This document shows, in pieces, positions 35,175 through 44,915 of a DNA stretch of 59,918 bases. Origin of the DNA: Marinomonas hwangdonensis (GTDB lineage: Bacteria > Pseudomonadota > Gammaproteobacteria > Pseudomonadales > Marinomonadaceae); assembly GCF_003721245.1 (NCBI RefSeq), contig NZ_RIZG01000009.1:1-59918 (forward strand), read 5' to 3'. Each line of letters opens with the position of its first letter. Positions within the stretch are counted from its first letter, which is position 1. The notes below the pieces were generated by a model. The model was not told where the DNA came from. It worked only from the letters and a program-made list of their open reading frames with translations, and did no database searches. The position numbers and the translations under genes are program-made.

Positions 35175-36497
35175 TCATAACGATTTGGAAAATATCTTAG
35201 AATTTCGTTGATAATTATACAAAGCCTGTTTTTGAGTGGGCAGATTGTTCAGCGTTGTCTCACTAAATCCCCTTTCAATAAACCAATGAGCGGTGCGCGT
35301 GGTTAGTAAAAATAATGTGGACAGATTGAGTTGTTTTGCTGTCTGTTCTATGCCTTTTAACAATCGTTCACCACGGTTTGATCCTCGATAGTCTGGTGCA
35401 ACGGCCAAGCAAGCAAGCTCACCAGCGTATTCTTGTTCAAACGGGTACAAGGCGGCACACGCCACGATAGCACCGTCCCGCTCAATCACGATAAAGCGGT
35501 CTATCTCATTTTCAAGCAATTCGCGAGATCGTCTGACGAGGACACCTTTTTCCTCAAGTGGCGCTAACAGAGCCATCATGCCACCAACGTCACCAATATG
35601 AGCAGGGCGCAATTGCTCATAGCTGTCCTCATCGATCATGGTGCCACAGCCCTCACGAGTAAAGAGCTCCTGAAGCAATCCACCATTTTCGTTATAGGAT
35701 ATAAGGTGAGCTCGAGGGACGCCTTGACGAACGGCTTGCACACATGCATCAAGCGCGCTATGGGTAATACTAGAGAGTGTTTTGGCGTTAAGAATCATCT
35801 GAGCATCTTTGGTCAGTAACTCAGAATACAGTTCACCGTCGTCTTTAAAAATGCCCTTTTCTTCTGAAAAAATCACCAATTTATCGGCTTTTAGCTGAAT
35901 GGCCGCTTGGATAGCGACTTCTTCACTTTTTAAATTAAATACTTCACCTGTGGGAGAAAAGCCCAAATGCGGCAGCAACACCATGTTGTCGTCTTCCAAT
36001 AAGCGGAAAATAGCGTCGGTATCAATGCGGCGGACTTCCCCTGTGTGCCCATAGTCTATGCCATCGACTACGCCTAAAGGTCTCGCTACAACATAGTTGC
36101 CGCTACAGACTTTTAAGCTGGCACCGTCCATAGGGGTATTTGAAAGCCCCATGGATAATTGGGCTTCCAGTTGCACGCGCACTGCAGCAGACGCTTGTAT
36201 GATGTCCAACAGTTGGTCTTGAGGGGTGACACGGTAGTCGTCTTCCACCCGGCTGGGTAGGCGTCGATTCGATAGGATTCGATCAATTTGAGGTCGTGCA
36301 CCTTGTACCAACACCAGACGAATGCCCAATGAATCAAGCAACGCGAGATCATGGATAATACCGGAAAAATGGGCGCATTCGATGGCTTCGCCAGGTATTA
36401 AAATGACGAAGGTTTTGCCACGATGGGCGTTTATGTAAGGCGAAGAGTGGCGAAACCAATCTACGTAATTAAATTCTTCAGGCACACTGATCCTCAT
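35175..36497 (-). CDS. argA: N-acetylglutamate synthase ArgA
   Basis: ArgA acetylates glutamate as the first step of arginine synthesis. The 440-residue protein fuses an amino-acid-kinase-like domain (residues 1 to about 290, arginine feedback site, with LVLVQGARPQIDRIL) to a GNAT acetyltransferase domain (about 300-440, with CLAVAPDYRGSNRGERLL as the acetyl-CoA loop). Length matches the E. coli type. Its ATG overlaps the argE stop by 4 bases (ATGA), so the two genes form an operon for the two ends of the acetylated branch. Confidence 0.95.
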   Translation of the reverse strand: MRISVPEEFNYVDWFRHSSPYINAHRGKTFVILIPGEAIECAHFSGIIHDLALLDSLGIRLVLVQGARPQIDRILSNRRLPSRVEDDYRVTPQDQLLDIIQASAAVRVQLEAQLSMGLSNTPMDGASLKVCSGNYVVARPLGVVDGIDYGHTGEVRRIDTDAIFRLLEDDNMVLLPHLGFSPTGEVFNLKSEEVAIQAAIQLKADKLVIFSEEKGIFKDDGELYSELLTKDAQMILNAKTLSSITHSALDACVQAVRQGVPRAHLISYNENGGLLQELFTREGCGTMIDEDSYEQLRPAHIGDVGGMMALLAPLEEKGVLVRRSRELLENEIDRFIVIERDGAIVACAALYPFEQEYAGELACLAVAPDYRGSNRGERLLKGIEQTAKQLNLSTLFLLTTRTAHWFIERGFSETTLNNLPTQKQALYNYQRNSKIFSKSL

Positions 36498-37663
36498 TGG
36501 TTTGGCTCATTTGTTTGCAGGCAATAACGCTCAATTAGACCGCGAATCACCTGTTGCATCGGTTGAATTTGATCCAACGCCATGAATTCATTGGGTTGAT
36601 GGGCTTGATCGATGGAGCCCGGCCCCAATATGAGCGTTTCCATTCCCATTTGATTTAAAAAAGACCCTTCGGTTGCAAATGCAACCGTAGTGGCTTGACG
36701 TTTGGTCAAGGATTCACATGTTTTAATGATATCCGATTCAACGGTCGTATAAAAAGACGGAACGTCAGGAAATAAGCTACTTAATTGTATTTTTGTCCCG
36801 GTTTTTTCTTCTATCTGGGGCAATCGTTGTTCAATTTCTGCCATTAACGCTTGATTGCTCATGCCGGGTAGTGCTCTTAAATCAAATTCAAGCTCACAGC
36901 GCCCGCATATGCGGTTTGGATTATCACCACCGTGGATACAGCCAAAATTCATCGTTGGGTAGTCAATGACAAAGCTGGCATCTCGATAATTCTGTTTCAG
37001 CTGCTGGCGAAACGTCATCAGTTCCGACATCACAGCATGCATGGCATCAAGAGCATTGTTGCCCAGCGCAGGATTAGAAGAATGTCCTGCTTGCCCAGTG
37101 ACCTGAATGCGCTCCATCATAATGCCTTTGTGAGCGTAAATAGGAGTCAACGATGTGGGTTCACCAATCAAAGCATATCGTGCTTTCAAGGTACCACTTT
37201 TGACCAAGGCACGGGCGCCTGACATAGAGCTTTCTTCGTCAGCGGTGGCTAACACAATCAATGGTTGTTTTAGATCAGATAACTCCATCTGCTGAACGGT
37301 ATCAAGCACAATGGCAAAGAAACCTTTCATATCACAGCTGCCTAACCCATAGAGTTTTTGATCTCTTTCTTCAAGTGTAAAAGGGTCTGATTGCCAGCGG
37401 CCTTCATCGTAGGGAACGGTGTCTGTGTGGCCGGCCAATACCAAACCACCATCACCGGTTCCCAACGTCGCGATCAGATTACACTTATGCGGTTGGTCTG
37501 GCAAAGGCATCACCTCGCACTTAAACCCTTGCGAGCTTAGCCACGTTTCTAGCAATTGGATGACGCCTTTATTTGACTGATCCCAGTGGGCTTGACTACA
37601 ACTGATAGAGGGCGAAGCGATAAGCTGCGTCATCATGCTAATTAAAGAGGGCAGTGCGGGCAT
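36494..37663 (-). CDS. argE: Acetylornithine deacetylase ArgE
   Basis: ArgE hydrolyses N-acetylornithine to ornithine and acetate. The 389-residue M20-family metallopeptidase shows the first zinc motif GHTDTVPYDEGRW (His79, Asp81), the bridging aspartate in LGSCDMKGFFA and the catalytic glutamate in ATADEESSMSGA. An ArgE-type linear pathway in an organism that often also has argJ is of mild interest; argJ is not in this window. It is the first gene of the argE-argA pair. Confidence 0.93.
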   Translation of the reverse strand: MPALPSLISMMTQLIASPSISCSQAHWDQSNKGVIQLLETWLSSQGFKCEVMPLPDQPHKCNLIATLGTGDGGLVLAGHTDTVPYDEGRWQSDPFTLEERDQKLYGLGSCDMKGFFAIVLDTVQQMELSDLKQPLIVLATADEESSMSGARALVKSGTLKARYALIGEPTSLTPIYAHKGIMMERIQVTGQAGHSSNPALGNNALDAMHAVMSELMTFRQQLKQNYRDASFVIDYPTMNFGCIHGGDNPNRICGRCELEFDLRALPGMSNQALMAEIEQRLPQIEEKTGTKIQLSSLFPDVPSFYTTVESDIIKTCESLTKRQATTVAFATEGSFLNQMGMETLILGPGSIDQAHQPNEFMALDQIQPMQQVIRGLIERYCLQTNEPNQ

Positions 37664-37793
37664 GGGGTGATGCTCCTTCGAAACAAGTAATGACCTAATA
37701 TTACTACTGTACGCTAGGCATCTGGTACACTTGCGCGCACTTTATTTTTCTTCGTTGCCGACACCACTGCAACGCCTAAGAGGTTTTCATACC

Positions 37794-38741
37794 ATGGCCA
37801 CCGAGCTAGAGCTAAAGTTAATGTTGCAACCTGAGCATCTTACATCTGTCAGCGATTTTCTTGATGGGATTTGTGCCCAATCAGAGATCGACGGGCAATC
37901 ACGTCAGCCTACGTTGTCTTTGATGAATGCGTACTTTGATACAGACACTGCCAGCCTAATGCAGGGGGGCATGGCACTGCGTATTCGCGCTGTTAATAGC
38001 CAGTTTATTCAAACCGTCAAAACCCGGGGTAGCAATCGTGTTGGTATGCACGCACGTGGCGAGTGGGAGTGGTTTTTACCTACTGACCGTTTGGATTTAT
38101 CTTTACTCAGTGAGGTTATCTTACCAGAATCCTTGCAAGACATGGCGTGGTCTCGCGAGTTGGTGGAAGTTTACCGTACCGATTTTGAACGCCAGGTTTG
38201 GAATATCGTCACTGAAGACAGCAAAATGGAGGTGGTCTGTGATCAAGGTTGGGTGACATCACCCTATGGGAAAGACGCGATCTGTGAGCTGGAATTGGAA
38301 TTAAAAGAAGGCCAAGAAGCGGCATTGTATCAGTTTGCTTTGCAGCTTGCTGAGCAGGTACCTGTGCAGGTTAGTCTAGTTTCAAAAGCACAAAAGGGCG
38401 TTCGACTAAAATATGGGCAGATTGAATTTCCCGACCAGCCTTCGTATATTGCCAATCAAACCGAGTTGGCGTCGTATTGGTACGAAGTGTGGTTGGTGTA
38501 TTGGGAAGCCATGCACTTTATGCAAGATGAAGCACTGATGCAGCCTCTACGTCATTCAATCTCCCAATTAAAAACCTGTTTACCAAACGAATTGATGCAG
38601 ATACTAGACAATGTGGAACACACACTAGAACAACACCTTAGAATGGACGAAGAGGTGGTGTTGACAAAATTAGCGAGTATGAAGCAAATTGGCATTGCTA
38701 TGCTCAAGGTAGGGCAGTGGCTAAATCAGAAAACAGGTTAG
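37794..38741 (+). CDS. CYTH-domain inorganic triphosphatase (YgiF-like)
   Basis: The 315-residue protein begins with a CYTH domain (residues 1 to about 205). Its family start ELELKLML and ExExK-type motif lie at residues 4-11, and paired basic/acidic residues follow, including ELELELKEG. E. coli YgiF hydrolyses inorganic triphosphate and, like this gene, lies directly upstream of glnE. The C-terminal part (about 225-315) is much shorter than the CHAD domain of YgiF (433 residues) and may be a remnant. The ATG at 37794 starts MATELELKL; 21 upstream codons in frame are not supported. Confidence 0.87.
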   Translation: MATELELKLMLQPEHLTSVSDFLDGICAQSEIDGQSRQPTLSLMNAYFDTDTASLMQGGMALRIRAVNSQFIQTVKTRGSNRVGMHARGEWEWFLPTDRLDLSLLSEVILPESLQDMAWSRELVEVYRTDFERQVWNIVTEDSKMEVVCDQGWVTSPYGKDAICELELELKEGQEAALYQFALQLAEQVPVQVSLVSKAQKGVRLKYGQIEFPDQPSYIANQTELASYWYEVWLVYWEAMHFMQDEALMQPLRHSISQLKTCLPNELMQILDNVEHTLEQHLRMDEEVVLTKLASMKQIGIAMLKVGQWLNQKTG

Positions 38742-38790
38742 TGTACTCAACCTGCTCTTATTCTAAAAATAATACAGTAAGGAACCTCTT

Positions 38791-41721
38791 TTGACACCGC
38801 CTAATATGAACCCCAATTATGCGCTTTTTTGCGAACAGTCGGCTTCCCGTGCTTTGTTGTTAGAGAGGGTGCAAGACGCGAGAAAAAATCATGGTCTGTG
38901 TGCGCTAAATGCAGAACAAATCGCCGTTCTAGAACCCTTATGGATATTGAGTGATTATTTGCATCAGCAATTTACGCGCTTTCCCCATTGGCTAGATGAC
39001 TTGTTGGTGTTGGACATGCTACCTGAACGACCCTCGAAAGAGGCTCTGTTGGCGGGCAGCGATTATTTCGATTGTGAGTCGAAGGATTGTCTTCACACGT
39101 CTCAAGAGGCGCTTGATGAAGCCGCTTTTATCAAGCGACTACGACTGTATCGTCAGTGGTGGATGGTACGTCTGATCGCTCTGGATATTCAGCAACGCCT
39201 GTCCTTAACCGAACTCACAAGTCGATTAAGCGCTCTAGCGGACGCCTGTGTGAATGCCAGTTTGCAGTGGTCTGAGCAGCATTATCTTGCTCTTTACGGT
39301 CAAGCTCTGGACAGTAAAGGCCAGCCTCAAACGATGATTGTTATTGGGATGGGAAAGCTGGGGGGTAATGAGCTTAATCTGTCTTCAGACATCGATTTGA
39401 TTTTTGCCTTTCGTGAACACGGGGACACTCAAGGCGGTAAGAAAAGTGTGTCTCATCAAGAATATTTCACCAAACTTGGCCAAAAATTGATTCAGCACCT
39501 GGATCAAGTGACTGCAGATGGTTTTGTGTTTCGAGTCGACATGCGCTTGCGACCTTTTGGTCAATCGGGCGCCTTGGTGCTCAACATGGATTCGCTGGAG
39601 AATTATTATCAAGATCAAGGGCGGGATTGGGAAAGATACGCCATGATCAAAGCGCGGGTGATGTCAGGCAATGCTCAGGACAAAGCGGCGTTTGAAGCCT
39701 TAAGAAAACCCTTCGTGTATCGAAAGTATTTAGATTTTGGGGCCTTAGGTGCTCTGCGGGATTTAAAGCAAATGATCGCCAAAGAAGTGCGCCGCAAAGG
39801 CATCGAACACAATATTAAACTGGGTGAGGGGGGCATACGTGAAGTCGAATTCATTGCTCAAGCATTGCAGATTTTACACGGTGGCCGTGATCAAGGTTTG
39901 CAGTCGCCCGCCTTACTCAAGGTTCTGCCACATCTTGCTAAACACGACTACTTACCCTTTGAAGAGATGGCATCATTGCGCGACGCTTATCTGCTCCTCA
40001 GGCGAACAGAGCATGCCTTACAAGCATTAAACGATGAACAGACTCAATTGCTGCCCAGTGATGCGACAACGCGTACACGCGTTGCTTTAATGGTGGGTTT
40101 TCCTTGTTGGTCGACTTTAGAAAAACAGCTGTGGGAAATGCGCAATAAAGTTCATGCGTCGTTTGTGGCCTTGATTGATGATGGGGAAGACAGCACAGAA
40201 GAAGTTAAAAACCAAGAATCCTGGCGTTTATTACTGAAAACACCCGATGACAAAGAGGCCATTTTAGACGCCATTGAATTGATTGCATGGCACAATGTTG
40301 AGGCGAACGTTGGTCGGATTTCACAATTGTTAAGTTCGAGAACGGTTGTTTTTATGCAACCAATCGGACAAGAGCGACTGGCCGTGTTTTTAGCCGCTTT
40401 GATGAGCAAACTAGTTGACGAAGCGAATCCTGATCTGGTGTTGGAGCGGATTTTTCCTATTTTAGAGGCGGTGTTGCGACGTACGGCGTATTTGGTCTTG
40501 TTATGTGAAAATCAAACCGCGCTGACTCATTTAATTCGTTTGTGTCGAGAAAGCGTCTGGTTTACCCAAGCTATTTCGACAACACCTGCACTCTTAGATG
40601 AGCTTTTGGATGCGAATACTTTATTTTCGCCACCCGATAAAGCCATGCTAGAAGAAGAGCTTCAGCAAGTTCTATTGCGCTTGCCAGAAGACGATGAAGA
40701 GGCTCAGATGGATGCCATGCGACGCTTTAGGCGTTCCATTATTTTACGTATCGCAGCCTGTGACATAACGGATATATTACCAGTAATGAAAGTGAGTGAT
40801 CACTTAACCTGGCTGGCGGAAGTGTTGTTGAATCAAGTATTGCATCAGTCTTGGCAGTACCTCACGAAAAAACACGGTTTTCCTGTGAGTCAGGGGGAAG
40901 CCGCTTTGATACCACAGTTGGCCATTATTGGTTATGGTAAATCAGGGGGCTGGGAACTAGGTTATGATTCTGACTTGGATTTGGTTTTTATCCACGATGC
41001 GCAAGCAAACGGCGTAACCAATGGGGAGCGTAGTGTGGATAATTTAACCTTTTATACACGATTAGGGCAGCGTTTAATCCACATAATCACCAGCTTTACT
41101 GCGGCTGGGCGTTTGTACGAAGTAGACATGCGTTTGCGCCCTTCGGGGAATTCCGGTCTATTGGTTTCTAGTCTGGAAGCTTTCGCTGATTATCAGCAGA
41201 ACGAAGCTTGGTCATGGGAGCATCAGGCTTTGACGCGGTCTCGTGGTTTAGCTGGCGAGCCGAGTTTGCTGGCAAAGTTTGAAGATTGCCGCAAATCCAT
41301 CATATCGTCGATCAGAGATCGTAGCACCCTAAAATCCGATGTCATCAAAATGCGCGAAAAAATGCGGGCGCATTTAGACACAGGAGGGAAAGAAAAAGGC
41401 TTTGATCTCAAGCAAGGTGTTGGTGGGATTATCGATATTGAATTCATGGTGCAGTATTTGGTCTTAGCGTGGTCACATAAATACCCTGAGCTTATGCGCT
41501 TTTCTGACAACGTCCGTCAGTTAGAAGCCGCCGCCGAAGTAGGGTTGCTAGAAACAGATCAGGCATCGAAAATGATAGATACCTATACCTTGTATCGATC
41601 TCTTACTCATCGTCTAAGCTTGCAGCAACAAGGCCGAGTGATTCAAGATGATGCTTTGGTGGCGAATCAAAGTTTGGTCAGCCAATATTGGGATAACTTT
41701 ATTTGTAATGACCAGATTTAG
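38791..41721 (+). CDS. glnE: Glutamine synthetase adenylyltransferase/deadenylylase GlnE
   Basis: GlnE adds AMP to glutamine synthetase and removes it, under control of P-II and glutamine. The 976-residue protein has two nucleotidyltransferase domains. The deadenylylase site is GMGKLGGNELNLSSDIDLIF (about residues 187-206), and the adenylylase site is GYGKSGGWELGYDSDLDLVF (about 714-733). Both metal-binding Asp pairs are intact. The TTG start at 38791 fits AAGGAA six bases upstream; an ATG at 38806 is less well placed. A P-II gene (54343-54681) in the same window could be its regulator. Confidence 0.96.
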   Translation: MTPPNMNPNYALFCEQSASRALLLERVQDARKNHGLCALNAEQIAVLEPLWILSDYLHQQFTRFPHWLDDLLVLDMLPERPSKEALLAGSDYFDCESKDCLHTSQEALDEAAFIKRLRLYRQWWMVRLIALDIQQRLSLTELTSRLSALADACVNASLQWSEQHYLALYGQALDSKGQPQTMIVIGMGKLGGNELNLSSDIDLIFAFREHGDTQGGKKSVSHQEYFTKLGQKLIQHLDQVTADGFVFRVDMRLRPFGQSGALVLNMDSLENYYQDQGRDWERYAMIKARVMSGNAQDKAAFEALRKPFVYRKYLDFGALGALRDLKQMIAKEVRRKGIEHNIKLGEGGIREVEFIAQALQILHGGRDQGLQSPALLKVLPHLAKHDYLPFEEMASLRDAYLLLRRTEHALQALNDEQTQLLPSDATTRTRVALMVGFPCWSTLEKQLWEMRNKVHASFVALIDDGEDSTEEVKNQESWRLLLKTPDDKEAILDAIELIAWHNVEANVGRISQLLSSRTVVFMQPIGQERLAVFLAALMSKLVDEANPDLVLERIFPILEAVLRRTAYLVLLCENQTALTHLIRLCRESVWFTQAISTTPALLDELLDANTLFSPPDKAMLEEELQQVLLRLPEDDEEAQMDAMRRFRRSIILRIAACDITDILPVMKVSDHLTWLAEVLLNQVLHQSWQYLTKKHGFPVSQGEAALIPQLAIIGYGKSGGWELGYDSDLDLVFIHDAQANGVTNGERSVDNLTFYTRLGQRLIHIITSFTAAGRLYEVDMRLRPSGNSGLLVSSLEAFADYQQNEAWSWEHQALTRSRGLAGEPSLLAKFEDCRKSIISSIRDRSTLKSDVIKMREKMRAHLDTGGKEKGFDLKQGVGGIIDIEFMVQYLVLAWSHKYPELMRFSDNVRQLEAAAEVGLLETDQASKMIDTYTLYRSLTHRLSLQQQGRVIQDDALVANQSLVSQYWDNFICNDQI

Positions 41722-41830
41722 TCGTGTTTTTTGTCTTTTTTCATAAGGAAGTTCGTAAATTTGCTCTATTGGCGCTAAACTCTTAATACTGTATTTATTA
41801 AATGCGAATCAAGATAACGAGGAGACGTAA

Positions 41831-42040
41831 ATGCCAAGTATTGATGGTGTAGGCAGCTCCGCTATGGCGTTTGCCAGTGAAGTGTACAGTGCCAACCTAG
41901 CTAAATCTGCCCAAGAACAGCAAGGCGCACAAAATCTTGAGCTGTTGGCTGAAGCAATCAAAAGTGCCACACCGGCGGCAAGCAGTGGCTCACACACAAT
42001 AACAGACAACCTCGGGCAGAATATTAACGTCAACGTTTGA
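41831..42040 (+). CDS. Small protein, possibly YjfB-like putative motility protein
   Basis: The 69-residue product has an Ala/Ser-rich helical N-terminal half and ends LGQNINVNV. A strong ribosome site (GAGGAGACGTAA) comes before the ATG and a powerful terminator follows, so expression as a single-gene transcript is likely. Small proteins of the YjfB putative motility family share the pattern of a helical N-terminus, a Pro/Ser linker and a C-terminal LGxxIDV-like end; the match is by eye only. No signal peptide or membrane segment is seen. Confidence 0.7.
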   Translation: MPSIDGVGSSAMAFASEVYSANLAKSAQEQQGAQNLELLAEAIKSATPAASSGSHTITDNLGQNINVNV

Positions 42041-42059
42041 CCTTGACTATTGTCCAACG

Positions 42060-42123
42060 CTAACAGGCTCGTAAAAAAGCCCCGTGTGATTATTCACTCG
42101 GGGCTTTTTTACGAGCCTGTTAG
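42060..42123. terminator. 64-nt bidirectional palindromic terminator
   Basis: The 25-base arms 42060-42084 and 42099-42123 are exact reverse complements, and the loop adds a GTGA/TCAC pairing. The arms contain AAAAAAGCCCCG and CGGGGCTTTTTT, so each strand has a GC core followed by a T-tract. It can end the rightward small gene and the leftward transporter gene (stop at 42139). Confidence 0.92.
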
Positions 42124-42138
42124 TCAGTAAAGCGGCGT

Positions 42139-43428
42139 TTACTCGGACGGTGGATGCGCCTTTAAGTATTGTCTGTCTTCCTCGGGTAATGGTTGCTCAT
42201 CAATGGCCGCCTCAAAGGCTTTTAGACGTTTGTAAATGGACAGCAGTTCCACAATGGTGGTCCACGAATTGATCAAGTATTGAAACGAATTTTCTACTTG
42301 GTTGAATGCGTTCATGATTCGTTGCATTAGGCCAAGCGTAAAGGCCCCCGCAATGATGGAGGGGGCTAAGATGATAAGCGGAACAAATTGTCCTACGTTC
42401 AAGTAGCCGTATCGAACAATATTGAAATACAGATAGTTCGCATATAAACGAAAATAATTTTTGCGTACGTTAGCAAACAGTTCATTGAGAGTGATCGGGG
42501 TTGCTCGGTCAGCGTGGTCTTCCCCGTAAACCAGTTCTTTGCGGTAGGCGGCTTCCACACGTTGGTTTTTAAATTCCAATCCAGGAAGCTTTATACCCGC
42601 CAAGGCCAACAACAGGGTGCCAAAAATAGACCAAATAATAGCGGTAAACACTAACGCTTGGGGCACTTCACCAATTAAAGGCAGCTCTTTCACGTAGCCA
42701 GAGAGCCCCCATAAAATGGGTAAAAATGCAATCAAGGTCATCACAGAGCGAAGCAAACTCACACCTAACCCTTCTACAATGGAAGCAAAACGCATGGTAT
42801 CTTCTTGGATACGTTGTGATGCCCCTTCGATATGACGCACCTGCTGCCATTTTGATGTGTAATAACTCGTCATAGCGGTACGCCAACGAAACACATAATG
42901 ACTAATAAAAAAGTTACTTAGTACCGACACTGTTATGGCGACTAAAATAATGACAGCAACGGTTGATAATTCGGCGTAATAATCTGCCAACGGGATGCTA
43001 TTTGGCGCGGCTAAGGCTTTCTGGATAAGATCATAAAAGCTACCATACCATTCATTTAACATGACACTGACTTGAACCTGAAACCAAGTAATAAAGACAA
43101 TTAAGCCTGAGCCAATAACAGACCATTTCGCCCACTTTTGGCCACCATAAGCGATCCACGCTCCAATAAAAAGGCCATAACACACGGCCATGTATTGATA
43201 TAGCCAGACATTTAACGCGGTTTTTTGTGCGCTTTGAAAAACGGCTTGTGCTGACGCTTCTGCCCCTTCGGCTAACGCATCAGGGAAATGAACACCAAAC
43301 AGGGCCCCTAGGCTCAATATATGACCTAAATCTTGTATAAAAAAATACCAACTAAGAACGCAAAAGATGGCCCATAAAGCAAAACTTAGAAAGAAAAGCT
43401 TGGGTTTCGGAAAAAAGGAATCAAACAC
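42139..43428 (-). CDS. SbmA/BacA-like peptide transporter
   Basis: The 429-residue inner-membrane protein belongs to the SbmA/BacA family, proton-driven importers that take up antimicrobial peptides, microcins and peptide-like compounds. It has about seven to eight membrane segments and the family segments FYDLIQKAL, WRTAMTSYYTSKWQQVRHIEGASQR (residues about 185-210, given here as a family region) and FNQVENSFQYLINSW. It carries no ATP-binding domain, unlike the ABC relatives. It lies alone between a terminator and the astC gene. Its natural substrate is unknown. Confidence 0.87.
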   Translation of the reverse strand: MFDSFFPKPKLFFLSFALWAIFCVLSWYFFIQDLGHILSLGALFGVHFPDALAEGAEASAQAVFQSAQKTALNVWLYQYMAVCYGLFIGAWIAYGGQKWAKWSVIGSGLIVFITWFQVQVSVMLNEWYGSFYDLIQKALAAPNSIPLADYYAELSTVAVIILVAITVSVLSNFFISHYVFRWRTAMTSYYTSKWQQVRHIEGASQRIQEDTMRFASIVEGLGVSLLRSVMTLIAFLPILWGLSGYVKELPLIGEVPQALVFTAIIWSIFGTLLLALAGIKLPGLEFKNQRVEAAYRKELVYGEDHADRATPITLNELFANVRKNYFRLYANYLYFNIVRYGYLNVGQFVPLIILAPSIIAGAFTLGLMQRIMNAFNQVENSFQYLINSWTTIVELLSIYKRLKAFEAAIDEQPLPEEDRQYLKAHPPSE

Positions 43429-43622
43429 GGCGTTGTTTCTCTCTGTAAGTTAACAGTCACGTAAATTATTGATTTAGGATAGGAGATTTATATCGTGGTG
43501 TGAGCTTAAACCAGACGTGGAGGAATCACAATAAAAGGGTGGCCCGAAAGAGCAATGAGGAAAAAGTGCAAAAAAAACGGGCCAAAGCCCGATTTTTAAT
43601 TACCTTACTGAAGACGATAAAT

Positions 43623-44858
43623 CTATGCGGCTTGGTTGTTTGCCACCACGGTTGCAACCGCTTTATCAAGGCGAGCTAAACCGTCCGCAATATCCTGCTC
43701 CGTAATGATGAGAGAAGGAGCCATACGCAGCACGTTAGGACCCGCTACCAAGACAAATAAACCTTCTTCAGCTGCAGCTTTTACGATCTCACCGGCTTTT
43801 CCAGCAAGGCTGTCGATGACTTCAGCACCAAGTAACAGACCCATACCACGAATGTCTTTAAAAACGTGGTATTTTTCGTTAATGGCTTTTAAGCCTGCCA
43901 CAAAAAGGTCATGGCGCATAGAAACACCACTCAGTACTTCAGGTGTGTCGACGATATCAATCACCGCTTCAGCAATAGAACACGCCATAGGGTTGCCACC
44001 ATACGTGCTTCCATGGGTACCAAAGGCTAAGCTTTTTGCTGCTTGTTCAGTGGCTAGCATAGCACCTACTGGGAAACCATTGCCCAGTGCTTTTGCGGTA
44101 GTGAGTACGTCAGGTGTCACACCAAGTTGCTCGTAAGCGTACAAGGTGCCTGTACGGCCTACACCAGACTGAACTTCATCATAAACCAACAATGCGTTGT
44201 ATTGGTCACACAACTCGCGCACTTGCTTGGCAAATTCTAGATCGGCAGGAATGATACCGCCTTCACCTTGAATCGGTTCCATAACAATGGCGCAGGTTTT
44301 ATCGCTAACTAACGTTTTTAGCTGCTCAATATCATTGTAGTCACAATGTTTGATGCCACCGGGTGTCGGTTCAAAACCTTCCTTGTATTTGGCTTGACCA
44401 CCAACAGAGACAGTAAACAGAGTACGACCATGAAAAGACTTATTGAACGAAATGATTTCATGTTTTTCTGGACCATAGTGATCAAACGCGTAACGACGAA
44501 CCAATTTGAACGCGGCTTCATTGGCTTCAGCACCACTGTTCGCAAAGAAGACTCGATCTGCGAAGGTTTTCTCTGTCAATTTTTTCGCTAAACGTAATGC
44601 CGGCTCGTTGGTCATGACGTTGGCTAGGTGCCACAGTTGTCCCGCTTGCTCACACATTACATCAACCAATGTTGGGTGAGAGTGACCCAGCGCTGTTACG
44701 GCAATACCACCGGCAAAATCGACGTATTCCTTGCCTTCTTTATCCCATACGCGAGAACCTTTTCCGCGCACTGGAATGATGGCAGAAGGGGCATAATTTG
44801 GCACCATTACTTCGTCAAAGGTTGCTCTCGTTACTTGTTGTGTCACTTTTCTATCCAT
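43623..44858 (-). CDS. astC: Succinylornithine/acetylornithine aminotransferase
   Basis: This 411-residue PLP enzyme transfers the delta-amino group of N-succinylornithine (catabolic, AstC/AruC) or N-acetylornithine (biosynthetic, ArgD) to 2-oxoglutarate. The cofactor lysine is Lys256 in [14 protein letters not shown], with [12 protein letters not shown] upstream. The N-terminus ([26 protein letters not shown]) is closest by eye to E. coli AstC. The neighbours gdhB, argR, aot and astE support catabolic use. Many species use one enzyme for both roles, so ArgD remains possible. AGAGG lies 12 bases before the ATG. Confidence 0.88.
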   Translation of the reverse strand: MDRKVTQQVTRATFDEVMVPNYAPSAIIPVRGKGSRVWDKEGKEYVDFAGGIAVTALGHSHPTLVDVMCEQAGQLWHLANVMTNEPALRLAKKLTEKTFADRVFFANSGAEANEAAFKLVRRYAFDHYGPEKHEIISFNKSFHGRTLFTVSVGGQAKYKEGFEPTPGGIKHCDYNDIEQLKTLVSDKTCAIVMEPIQGEGGIIPADLEFAKQVRELCDQYNALLVYDEVQSGVGRTGTLYAYEQLGVTPDVLTTAKALGNGFPVGAMLATEQAAKSLAFGTHGSTYGGNPMACSIAEAVIDIVDTPEVLSGVSMRHDLFVAGLKAINEKYHVFKDIRGMGLLLGAEVIDSLAGKAGEIVKAAAEEGLFVLVAGPNVLRMAPSLIITEQDIADGLARLDKAVATVVANNQAA

Positions 44859-44883
44859 ATCTAAAAAAGACCTCTTTTAAATG

Positions 44884-44911
44884 GGTGGTCGCCAGTGCGA
44901 CCACCTTTTTT
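44884..44911. terminator. Hairpin between gdhB and astC
   Basis: GGTGGTCGC (44884-44892) pairs perfectly with GCGACCACC (44897-44905) around CAGT, with six T on the plus strand. Both flanking genes run leftward, so the T-tract points the wrong way for them. On the minus strand it is a stable hairpin without a T-tract, suited to mRNA processing or partial termination between gdhB and astC. Confidence 0.65.
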
Positions 44912-44915
44912 GGGT

